Source of the DNA: JBFYKJ01 sp041306005
Lineage (GTDB): Archaea > Altiarchaeota > Altiarchaeia > JAFGQM01
Reading direction: 5' to 3'
Length of the DNA stretch: 7,194 nt
Assembly (NCBI GenBank): GCA_041306005.1
Contig: JBFYKJ010000048.1
Location: 1 to 7,194 of the forward strand
Shown here piece after piece: positions 1 through 5,042 of this stretch. The first letter of the stretch is position 1. Each line of letters begins with the position of its first letter. The notes below the pieces were generated by a model. That model was not told where the DNA came from and ran no database searches. It saw nothing but the letters and a program-made list of their open reading frames with translations. A program made the translations under genes and the position numbers.

Positions 1-314
1 CCGAGGACTACTGCGAGCCGCCAAGCCCGGCTGCAGGCATACTCCGGCTCTCGTTCAAGGACTCCCAGACCGGTGAGCCGCTCGGCGGTGTCAGCTTCGA
101 GATATTCGAGATGCCTTCCGAGAATGTGGCGGTCTCCAGCCGCATAGAGAACGATGCGCGCGACTTCCCCCTGCCGGGCGACAAGTGGTACTTCATTGTC
201 GCCAACAAGGACGGCTATGAGGAGTATGACGGGTATCACGACGGAGGCGACCTGTTCTATATGGTCCCGGGCATACCAAGCGAGCGCACCATAGAGCTCG
301 ACCCGCTGGCGTGA
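1..314 (+). CDS. 3' end of a protein with a C-terminal beta-sandwich-like domain (partial)
   Basis: The reading frame is open from the left edge (first full codon at base 3) to a TGA at 312-314, giving 103 visible residues. The gene starts outside the window. The visible part begins with a Cys/Pro-rich stretch (DYCEPPSPAAG). It continues with alternating hydrophobic strands and the phrase KDSQTGEPLGGVSFEIFE, then VANKDGYEEYDGY near the end. This resembles carboxypeptidase-regulatory-like or SpaA/Ig-like beta-sandwich domains, which are typical of surface proteins. That assignment rests on pattern only. No membrane segment is visible in this part, and whether the protein is exported cannot be judged without the N-terminus. 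It converges on the HAD phosphatase gene with a 24-bp gap. An internal ATG at 111 is not a likely start, because the domain-like sequence continues upstream of it. Confidence 0.7.
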   Translation, partial: EDYCEPPSPAAGILRLSFKDSQTGEPLGGVSFEIFEMPSENVAVSSRIENDARDFPLPGDKWYFIVANKDGYEEYDGYHDGGDLFYMVPGIPSERTIELDPLA

Positions 315-338
315 TTGTCGTTATTCCCGCTGTTTGCC

Positions 339-1019
339 TCACACGCTCTTCAACAGGGTTATGAGTTCCTCCAACCTTTTTATCTCAAACTTCGGCTGCT
401 CCTGCATGTTTTTCGGCCTGTCTTCCTTGTACTTCCCGCGCAGGAGGCGCACGCTCATCATCCCCACTTTGTTCGCGCCTATTATGTCCGTGTCCAGCCG
501 GTCGCCGACGTAGATGCACTCGTCGGCATTGAGGCCGAGCGCCTCAAGCGCCGCGTTGAAGGGCTTCGCGTCCGGCTTGTCGGCCTTGACGTCTTCAGAC
601 ACTATAACAGTGTCGAACATCTCGCAGAGGCCGAGCCTTATCAGCTTCTCCCACTGTTTGACCGCGATGCCGTCGCTTATGACTCCCAGTTCGTATCCTG
701 ACGCCTTGAGCTTTTTCAGCACGGGGACGGTGTCCTCGTAGGGCTTTACGTACATCTGCTTCGTGTCGTGGTAAGCCACTATCCCTGCCGCGATTATCTT
801 CGCCTTGTCCGGCCGCTCGCCGACAAGGAGGTCGTAGTGCTTGTTGAAATTCGAGCCGTGCTTCTTCACTATCGCCTCCAGCTTTTCATACGCCTCCCTT
901 ATCGGCATGCCGAGGCCCTCCCTGACCATCGCCTCGACCGCAGACGCCCTCGCCATCTCGACCTGGTGCCCGCTGTTGTAAAGGACGTTGTCTATGTCAA
1001 AGAGGACCGCTTTTATCAT
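339..1019 (-). CDS. HAD-superfamily (subfamily IA) phosphatase
   Basis: This 226-residue protein has all four motifs of a haloacid-dehalogenase-like phosphohydrolase. Motif I is VLFDIDNVLY, with nucleophile Asp8 and acid/base Asp10. Motif II is VISDG, with Ser115. The motif III Lys is Lys148 in ADKPDAKPF. Motif IV is VGDRLDTDI, with Asp173 and Asp178 as Mg2+ ligands. The helical insert between motifs I and II (about residues 18-90) is a subfamily IA C1 cap. Length and motif spacing resemble the archaeal TIGR02253-type HAD proteins, but the substrate cannot be read from sequence. It is probably a cytosolic phosphatase acting on a small phosphorylated metabolite. The start is the only reasonable ATG before motif I and lies two residues from the first beta-strand. 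No Shine-Dalgarno is visible upstream. It is divergent from the KaiC-like gene and convergent with the gene at the left edge. Confidence 0.9.
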   Translation of the reverse strand: MIKAVLFDIDNVLYNSGHQVEMARASAVEAMVREGLGMPIREAYEKLEAIVKKHGSNFNKHYDLLVGERPDKAKIIAAGIVAYHDTKQMYVKPYEDTVPVLKKLKASGYELGVISDGIAVKQWEKLIRLGLCEMFDTVIVSEDVKADKPDAKPFNAALEALGLNADECIYVGDRLDTDIIGANKVGMMSVRLLRGKYKEDRPKNMQEQPKFEIKRLEELITLLKSV

Positions 1020-1033
1020 TTTGCTTTAGGTCT

Positions 1034-1070
1034 TCCGGCCCGGGGACGAGTTCCCGGCAGTCCGGATTTT
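1034..1070. other. GC-rich stem-loop in the HAD/KaiC divergent intergenic region
   Basis: The outer arms TCCGG (1034-1038) and CCGGA (1062-1066) are complementary. Inside them CCGGGGA (1040-1046) pairs with TTCCCGG (1051-1057), with one G-T pair, around a four-base loop. TTTT follows at 1067-1070 on the plus strand. No plus-strand gene ends here, so an ordinary terminator role is unlikely. Read on the minus strand it would lie in the leader or promoter region of the HAD gene. Either an mRNA leader structure or a protein-binding palindrome would fit, and the sequence does not decide between them. Confidence 0.5.
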
Positions 1071-1084
1071 CGGTTAGATATGCG

Positions 1085-1121
1085 TGTCCCTGCTGAAAAG
1101 CCGCTGTCCCTGCTGAAAAGC
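1085..1121. repeat. Tandem 17-bp direct repeat, period 20 bp
   Basis: TGTCCCTGCTGAAAAGC occurs perfectly at 1085-1101 and again at 1105-1121, separated by 3 bp. The 20-bp period places both copies on nearly the same DNA face. The second copy also supplies one arm of an inverted repeat: CTGAAA 1113-1118 pairs with TTTCAG 1125-1130 across a 6-bp loop. The element lies just upstream of the TATA-like box of the KaiC-like gene, where archaeal activators or repressors commonly bind. Confidence 0.75.
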
Positions 1122-1132
1122 TGCTTTCAGGC

Positions 1133-1170
1133 TTTTTAATCTCCTCCCGGCTAATCTATACAGCGAGGGG
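1133..1170 (+). promoter_or_regulatory. TATA-like box and Shine-Dalgarno of the KaiC-like gene
   Basis: TTTTTAAT at 1133-1140 is a TATA-like box. With the usual archaeal spacing of about 25 bp it would start transcription near 1162. The short leader contains GAGGGG at 1165-1170, a Shine-Dalgarno candidate. That sequence is only 2 nt from the ATG at 1173 but 8 nt from the in-frame ATG at 1179. Confidence 0.5.
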
Positions 1171-1172
1171 CG

Positions 1173-1922
1173 ATGAAAATGCCAGCTAAGACTGAAAGGA
1201 CTATCTCGGGGATACACGGGCTTGACAAGCTGATAGGCGGGGGATTCATACCAGGCAGGTCGATACTCCTTGCGGGCTCCCCGGGCACCGGCAAGACCAC
1301 ATTCGGCCTGCAGTTCATCTGCGAGGGCGCGAAAAACGGGGAGCCGGGCGTCATCATGAGCCTTGAGGAGGACCCGAAGGTCTGGCGAAAGGACATGCTC
1401 AATTTCGGCTATGACCTGGCGAAGCTGGAGGCCGACGGCAAGATAAGGATAATAGACGCGTCATTGGTCAAGATCGGCCTTGAGAGCGACGAGAAGTTCG
1501 CGCTGGCGCCGCAGGACTTCAACACGAACCACATACTCTCGCGCGTGATAAAAGAGGCCCGCCAGATAGGGGCGAAAAGGGTGCTTGTCGACTCGCTGCC
1601 GGCTCTCGACATGCTCTACAAGGACTCGCTCGAGATACGCGCCGACATATTGAAGCTCAACTACGTCCTAAAGGCAAACGGCCTGACGACGATGCTGATC
1701 TCGGAGATACCGGAGGGCAGCAAGTCGTACTCAAGGCACGGCGTGGAGGAGTACCTGGCGGACGGCGTGATAACCCTGCATTACCTCTCGCTCGGCAGCC
1801 AGAGCGGAAGAACGATGGTCATCCGGAAGATGAGGGGGACCGCCCACAGCGAGGAGATACACCCCATGGAGTTTGTCGCGGGGAAGGGGATAGTGGTGAA
1901 GAAGGTGGAGGATGTGGTTTAA
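1173..1922 (+). CDS. KaiC-like RecA-superfamily ATPase (single domain)
   Basis: This 249-residue protein is a single RecA/KaiC ATPase domain. It opens with ISGIHGLDKLIGGGFIPG, the typical KaiC-family lead-in. Walker A is GSPGTGKTT (residues 35-43). The catalytic glutamate pair follows beta-strand 2 in SLEE (Glu65/Glu66). Walker B is RVLVDS (Asp140). The KaiC-type RKMRGT motif is at 218-223. It is about half the length of cyanobacterial KaiC, which has two such domains, so it is not a clock KaiC. Archaeal single-domain relatives are ATP-binding proteins with roles in regulation or motility, most without a known partner. No kaiA or kaiB and no archaellum genes are in view, so it is not assigned to archaella. 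The AIR-synthase-related gene follows 48 bp downstream on the same strand. ATG 1179 (MPAKTERT) is a credible alternative start with better Shine-Dalgarno spacing. Confidence 0.9.
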   Translation: MKMPAKTERTISGIHGLDKLIGGGFIPGRSILLAGSPGTGKTTFGLQFICEGAKNGEPGVIMSLEEDPKVWRKDMLNFGYDLAKLEADGKIRIIDASLVKIGLESDEKFALAPQDFNTNHILSRVIKEARQIGAKRVLVDSLPALDMLYKDSLEIRADILKLNYVLKANGLTTMLISEIPEGSKSYSRHGVEEYLADGVITLHYLSLGSQSGRTMVIRKMRGTAHSEEIHPMEFVAGKGIVVKKVEDVV

Positions 1923-1970
1923 GGGCATCCCTAATTTCTTATCTTACCAGCGGTATCTGATATTGTCAAG

Positions 1971-2867
1971 ATGAACGACCCAGACTACGAGGTGAAGCGC
2001 TGCATAGGGCATATCGGCGAGACTAACGGCGTCCGCCGCGTGTTCTGGCAGATGGACGAGAAGGTCAAGGGCATCGTCGAAGGGATACGCCAGGGCGGCG
2101 ACGGGATAGTAGTGGGGAAAACAGTCGTCAACATGGAGGGCCCCTACCCGCTCAAGATAGGGATGAAGACGGGGCTGATACACACCTGTTCCGATGTCGT
2201 CGTTTCCGGCGGGCGCCCGATGTTCGGCATGGACGCGATGCAGGTGGACTCGCTGGAACAGGCGGTCGAGGTCGCCGAGATGCTCAAGAAGCAGAGCCAG
2301 GGGATAGGGGTGCCGATAATCGGCGGGAACACCCAGCTGGAGAACGATTTGAAGCCGTGCATATCTTTCTGCGTGATAGGGGAACTGGTCCTTGACAAGC
2401 CGATAATCGATTCGGGCGCCAAGCCCGGGAACAAGATGGTGATACTCGGCTCGCCCGTCGAGGGCGAAGTGGGCGACAGGGTGAAGATAGCCAAGGAGAA
2501 GTTCGAGACTTTCCTGGATTTGATAACTAAGGTGAAGGTGTATGCGGCGAAGGACGCTTCCCGAGGGGGGTGGCTGGGGAATTTGACTGAAATGATGATA
2601 AAGGCGCAGACAGGTTTTAAGATAACGTCTGTGCAGTACCCGAGCATGGGGAGGTATATGGGGAATTTTTTGGTGTGCATCGACCCGAAGGATTCCGATA
2701 AAGTACTCGAGATAGCATCCAGCCACGGGTGCCCGGTGGCGTCGGTGGGAGAAGTCACCGAGAAGTGTGAGATAATTTTGGGGAAGAAGAAGCTTATCCC
2801 CGAGAAGAAGCTGCTCGAGCTGATAAGGAAGACTCCGTTCAAGAAGCCGTATGATGGGAAGAAGTAA
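1971..2867 (+). CDS. AIR synthase-related (PurM/SelD/HypE-like) protein
   Basis: This 298-residue protein has the two-domain layout of the PurM superfamily. The N-terminal AIRS half carries TGLIHTCSDVVVSGGRP (residues 67-83) and VPIIGGNTQLENDLKP (114-129). The C-terminal half carries KDASRGGWLGNLTEMM (194-209), the signature of the AIRS_C domain. Superfamily members use ATP to activate formyl, selenide or carbamoyl/thiocarboxamide substrates. This sequence matches the general archaeal selenophosphate-synthetase-related group (COG2144-like) better than true PurM, PurL, ThiL, SelD or HypE. It lacks a SelD-type Cys/Sec active-site loop at the N-terminus; Cys11 and Cys73 are the nearest candidates. 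The substrate is therefore unknown. The start ATG has no Shine-Dalgarno. A weak AT-rich box at 1932-1947 could give a leaderless or short-leader transcript, or the gene may be read through from the KaiC-like gene. T5 at 2870-2874 directly follows the stop and may end transcription. Confidence 0.85.
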   Translation: MNDPDYEVKRCIGHIGETNGVRRVFWQMDEKVKGIVEGIRQGGDGIVVGKTVVNMEGPYPLKIGMKTGLIHTCSDVVVSGGRPMFGMDAMQVDSLEQAVEVAEMLKKQSQGIGVPIIGGNTQLENDLKPCISFCVIGELVLDKPIIDSGAKPGNKMVILGSPVEGEVGDRVKIAKEKFETFLDLITKVKVYAAKDASRGGWLGNLTEMMIKAQTGFKITSVQYPSMGRYMGNFLVCIDPKDSDKVLEIASSHGCPVASVGEVTEKCEIILGKKKLIPEKKLLELIRKTPFKKPYDGKK

Positions 2868-2869
2868 AG

Positions 2870-2874
2870 TTTTT
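2870..2874 (+). terminator. T-run after the AIR synthase-related gene
   Basis: TTTTT begins 3 nt after the TAA stop, in the 34-bp gap where this gene converges on vapC. Short T-runs are typical archaeal transcription termination signals. No strong hairpin is present, so support is modest. Confidence 0.35.
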
Positions 2875-2901
2875 AGGCCACTCTTGTTCTTGTGATTAGG
2901 G

Positions 2902-3333
2902 TCAGACCTCATCCGAAAGCCTCGCAGTCTCAAGAGTCTCGACCTTCAGCCCTAGTCCTTTGAAGTGCGACGGGTTCTCGGTCAATACAGTGTCTATCCC
3001 GTTCCTCCTGGCGGTGGCCACGAGAAGCGCGTCAAAGACGTCCGAGCGCCGAAGCGAGCGCTTCTCGGCGAGGGAAAGCGCATCGAGCACCGCTTCCTTG
3101 TCCGGGCTTATTTTCTTAAAGCTGTCCGTTTCAAGCACCTTTTCGGCTGCGAGCTTCGCATTCTTAGGGGTGCGGCTCTTTGTCAGCGCGGCGTACATCT
3201 CCACAACCGACTGCAGGGCGACCGCCGCCTCGCCAGCGCCCATGTAATAGTTCAGCACGTCCTGGGCCCGTTGCAGCTTGGGCGATGATTCATCTACCGC
3301 GTGGACCAGGATGTTGGTGTCTATCAGTCTCAT
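2902..3333 (-). CDS. vapC: VapC-type PIN-domain ribonuclease toxin
   Basis: This 143-residue protein is a complete PIN domain. The conserved acidic residues are Asp5 (LIDTNILVHA), Glu45 (VVEMYA), Asp98/Asp101 (SDVFDALLVATA) and the TEN segment at 118-120, followed by the typical hF turn (SHF, 122-124). These residues coordinate divalent metal for RNA cleavage. VapC toxins cut tRNA or rRNA and are held inactive by their cognate VapB. Its ATG lies 2 nt after the stop codon of the AbrB-fold gene upstream, so the two are translationally coupled. AGGT at 3344-3341 on the minus strand, inside the vapB tail, may be its ribosome-binding site. Length is normal for the family and no catalytic residue is missing, so it appears intact. 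Confidence 0.9.
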   Translation of the reverse strand: MRLIDTNILVHAVDESSPKLQRAQDVLNYYMGAGEAAVALQSVVEMYAALTKSRTPKNAKLAAEKVLETDSFKKISPDKEAVLDALSLAEKRSLRRSDVFDALLVATARRNGIDTVLTENPSHFKGLGLKVETLETARLSDEV

Positions 3334-3335
3334 CT

Positions 3336-3584
3336 TCAGTACCTATCAGTCTCGTAGATCTCCGCCCTGCTAAACTCCTTCCCCCCCAGGTTGAAGCGCA
3401 AGTTCAGGAAGTCTCTCCCCGCCTTGTCTATCTTCGGCTTTTCCGTCTGCACGACAAACATCCTGTCTGATTCCCTCACCCGGACCTCGCTTTTGTCCTT
3501 CAGATTGTAGTGCGTAATCAGCTTCGGCGGGAGGTGGAGATAGAATGACCCCCCTATCTTCCTGATGTCCATGTCGTATTCCAT
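3336..3584 (-). CDS. vapB: VapB-type AbrB/SpoVT-fold antitoxin
   Basis: This 82-residue protein contains a swapped-hairpin AbrB DNA-binding domain at residues 5-46. It reads RKIGGSFYLHLPPKLITHYNLKDKSEV, with the typical LPPKL turn and the second strand pair RVRESDRMFVVQ. The roughly 35-residue C-terminal tail would wrap the PIN toxin. It lies directly upstream of vapC with a 2-nt gap, the standard antitoxin-first order. VapB or the VapBC complex normally represses its own promoter. A perfect inverted repeat over the start region fits that. The ATG at 3584 is adopted, but Met5 (ATG at 3572-3570) gives the more usual N-terminus MDIRKIGGS and would place the repeat exactly upstream of the start. 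Confidence 0.88.
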   Translation of the reverse strand: MEYDMDIRKIGGSFYLHLPPKLITHYNLKDKSEVRVRESDRMFVVQTEKPKIDKAGRDFLNLRFNLGGKEFSRAEIYETDRY

Positions 3585-3590
3585 ACGACA
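3572..3590. promoter_or_regulatory. Perfect inverted repeat over the vapB start: likely VapB(C) operator
   Basis: TGTCGTAT (3572-3579) and ATACGACA (3583-3590) are exact reverse complements separated by TCC. The element overlaps the vapB start codon (3584-3582 on the minus strand) and lies about 20-30 bp downstream of the TATA-like box. A dimeric AbrB-fold VapB bound here would cover the expected transcription start. The symmetry is directly visible. The repressor role is inferred from known VapB autoregulation. Confidence 0.65.
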
Positions 3591-3603
3591 ATTAGAACCT
3601 AAG

Positions 3604-3621
3604 TTAATAAAAATAGAAAAA
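3604..3621 (-). promoter_or_regulatory. vapBC TATA-like box and upstream T-rich terminator
   Basis: Read on the minus strand, this 38-bp gap holds two T5 runs (3621-3617 and 3613-3609) directly after the methyltransferase stop, a likely archaeal terminator. The overlapping ATTTTTATTAA (3615-3604) can serve as a TATA box. Its centre is about 25 nt upstream of ATG 3584 and about 37 nt upstream of Met5. vapBC would then be transcribed independently of the gene upstream, with either no leader or a very short one. Confidence 0.5.
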
Positions 3622-3622
3622 G

Positions 3623-4453
3623 TTAACTTTTCCGGGCGCCCCGACCAGTGGGCTTGTGGACCACGAGGAATATCTGCCCGGAGACCTGGTCATAATCCGC
3701 ATCGAACCCCTGCTTTTTGAATGCGCGCACGACGCTGTCGACGTCCTCGACCAGGTCCTTCCTGCGACCAAACACATACCCATCCTCGCCGGTTCCTGAT
3801 ATGCGGCCTGTCATCCTCTTAGACTCTACCGGGCTTTCGCTTCTGCCGCCGGGCCCGCTTGCGACCAGGACCATCAATATCCCGCCGGGCGCGAGCTGGT
3901 GGGCGCGCATAAGCAGGTGGTCTTTCCTTAGCTCTGGGAGCATGTAATTGGTGCTGCCAAGGACGTCAAATATTGCGCCAGCCTCATTGTCCGGTCGAAA
4001 ATTGGCGCTGTCTATCATCTCCACGCGGTTTATGGACCTTTCCTTTTTGCGGCTCTCCAAAGCAGGATGCGGGAAGCTATCTACTGCGGTGACACTTACC
4101 GGAATCCCCCTTCCCTCCAAATCAAGTTTCAGCTCCGACAGGGCCTTTCCGTCTCCTGCCCCGTGCTCGTGTATCTCCAGAGGCCCGCCGCCGCGGGGGA
4201 TGCTCTCAAGGGCCGGGGCTATTCCCTTGCCCAGGCGCATCCTTTTCAATATGGGGTCGAAGTAGTCCCCGTACTCATAAATATTCCTTTCGGTCTTCCA
4301 ACCAATATTTGTCCTATAGGCACGCTCGTTCTCTTCCCTAACCTCTCTTGCGAGCTTTCCGAACCGCTTTCTTACTTCGGGGTCCTTGAGCTTTTCCTGG
4401 ATCCGCTGGAAATGCCACTCTGCCCGAGGAAGGCCGCGTTCAGGGACTTTCAT
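3623..4453 (-). CDS. Divergent class I SAM-dependent methyltransferase-like protein
   Basis: This 276-residue protein is only loosely recognisable. A charged helical N-terminus (residues 10-60) precedes a Rossmann-like core. The motif I equivalent is LEIHEHGAGDGKALSEL (92-108), with the glycine loop GAGDG. A post-I acidic residue sits at the end of strand 2 (VTAVDS, Asp125). A motif IV-like strand is IFDVLGSTNYM (161-171). A motif V/VI-like turn and strand is LAPGGILMVLVA (187-198). These fit an AdoMet-binding fold; the substrate is unknown. The motif I strand, with two histidines (HEH), is unlike the usual LDxGCGxG. The C-terminal 80 residues contain a long Ser/Gly/Arg-rich stretch and end in a basic tail. 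It lies 63 bp downstream of the DUF35 gene and 38 bp upstream of vapB, each gap with its own promoter-like box. A non-methylating Rossmann protein is possible. Confidence 0.65.
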   Translation of the reverse strand: MKVPERGLPRAEWHFQRIQEKLKDPEVRKRFGKLAREVREENERAYRTNIGWKTERNIYEYGDYFDPILKRMRLGKGIAPALESIPRGGGPLEIHEHGAGDGKALSELKLDLEGRGIPVSVTAVDSFPHPALESRKKERSINRVEMIDSANFRPDNEAGAIFDVLGSTNYMLPELRKDHLLMRAHQLAPGGILMVLVASGPGGRSESPVESKRMTGRISGTGEDGYVFGRRKDLVEDVDSVVRAFKKQGFDADYDQVSGQIFLVVHKPTGRGARKS

Positions 4454-4480
4454 GCGAAGCTAACGGGTGAAAACAGAAAA

Positions 4481-4509
4481 AGATTTTTTAGGATGCTGGG
4501 TTGTTTATA
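4481..4509 (-). promoter_or_regulatory. Candidate TATA boxes of the methyltransferase-like gene
   Basis: On the minus strand GTATAAAC covers 4510-4503 and contains TATAAA (4509-4504), which would start transcription near 4481 and give a leader of about 28 nt. A second AT-rich box, TAAAAAAT (4490-4483), would give a leader of only about 7 nt. No Shine-Dalgarno precedes the ATG at 4453. Both boxes lie between this gene and DUF35, suggesting separate transcription. Confidence 0.45.
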
Positions 4510-4516
4510 CTAACCA

Positions 4517-4927
4517 TTAATTTTCAACAGGCCTGAACTTATACCCGTACTGTATTATCCCGCTCTCGCCGCTCTCGCGTATCTTTCGGAACACGGTCTC
4601 GACCTTCGTCCCTATCTTTACCGCTTCCTTCCCGCAGTCGACGATTTGCGCCGTCAGGCGCGGCCCCTCGTCCAGCTCTACTATCGCCATGATGTACGGG
4701 CTGTGAAGCTCGAACCCCTCCGGGGGCGCGTGGACCACCGTGTAGGAATAGACAGTGCCCGTGCCTTTCATCTTCTGCTTGTGCAGCTTCCCGGCTCTCC
4801 TGCAGTGGGGGCAGATGCTCCTTGCCGGGAATATGGATTCGCCGCAGGTGTCGCATTTCACGCCCTCCAGCCGGTACGTCTGCGGTATGTTCCTCCAGTA
4901 GCTCGCGAGGCTCTTTGTGTGCGGCAT
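4517..4927 (-). CDS. DUF35 family Zn-ribbon/OB-fold protein
   Basis: This 136-residue protein has the two-part DUF35 (COG1545) structure. An N-terminal helix carries SYWRNIPQTYRLEG. A rubredoxin-like zinc ribbon follows, with Cys25-x2-Cys28 and Cys39-x2-Cys42. Then comes an OB-fold with GTGTVYSYTVVHAPPEGFE (55-73), PYIMAIVELDEGPRLTAQIVDC (77-98) and a closing strand near VETVFRK. Archaeal members bridge acetoacetyl-CoA thiolase and HMG-CoA synthase in the mevalonate pathway by binding CoA across both enzymes. Other members act with acyl-CoA or sterol side-chain enzymes. Thiolase and HMG-CoA synthase are usually encoded next door, but neither is within this window, so the partner is uncertain. 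Length is normal and all four zinc ligands are present. Confidence 0.88.
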   Translation of the reverse strand: MPHTKSLASYWRNIPQTYRLEGVKCDTCGESIFPARSICPHCRRAGKLHKQKMKGTGTVYSYTVVHAPPEGFELHSPYIMAIVELDEGPRLTAQIVDCGKEAVKIGTKVETVFRKIRESGESGIIQYGYKFRPVEN

Positions 4928-4951
4928 TGCGGGTAATTTTGAGCGGGAGGG

Positions 4952-4959
4952 TATTTAAA
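4952..4959 (-). promoter_or_regulatory. TATA box of the DUF35 gene
   Basis: TTTAAATA on the minus strand (inside GGTATTTAAAC, 4950-4960, on the plus strand) is centred about 29 nt upstream of the ATG at 4927. No Shine-Dalgarno lies between, so transcription probably starts within a few bases of the start codon. The same GGTATTTAAAC string recurs at 5011-5021 for the divergent nadC-like gene. Confidence 0.6.
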
Positions 4960-5012
4960 CCATCTTAAACCCCCCTTTGGGGCAAGGCGGGCGTTCGGGC
5001 GGCGCAAAGAGG

Positions 5013-5020
5013 TATTTAAA
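5013..5020 (+). promoter_or_regulatory. TATA box of the nadC-like gene
   Basis: TATTTAAA at 5013-5020 is centred about 26 nt upstream of ATG 5043, the archaeal TATA-to-start distance, and no Shine-Dalgarno intervenes. A leaderless mRNA beginning at or near 5043 is implied. The box also argues against the upstream TTG start at 4977, which would put the promoter inside the coding region. Confidence 0.6.
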
Positions 5021-5042
5021 CGGCTTTTTTAAATTTAACAGC

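Noticed and set aside
315..741. Plus-strand open frames opposite the HAD gene
   Set aside because: They lie wholly opposite a gene with all four HAD motifs and show no domain-like sequence.
1173..1922. Circadian KaiC or archaellum FlaH assignment for the ATPase
   Set aside because: Only one KaiC domain is present, with no kaiA/kaiB or archaellum genes nearby. A generic KaiC-like ATPase is all the sequence supports.
1944..2933. Long 329-codon minus-strand open frame antisense to the AIR synthase-related gene
   Set aside because: It is longer than the real gene but is His/Leu/Tyr/Arg-rich with no recognisable motif. It is the complementary-strand shadow of a gene with clear AIRS motifs, and it overlaps the vapC end.
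4067..4513. Plus-strand 148-codon frame opposite the methyltransferase-like gene
   Set aside because: No motifs and no promoter or ribosome-binding site. The minus-strand frame has a Rossmann-like pattern and better codon use.
2902..4927. A new defence island formed by vapBC, the methyltransferase-like gene and the DUF35 gene
   Set aside because: The genes share a strand, but each gap has promoter-like boxes. No nuclease, helicase or other defence gene is present, and DUF35 is metabolic, so common orientation alone is not enough.
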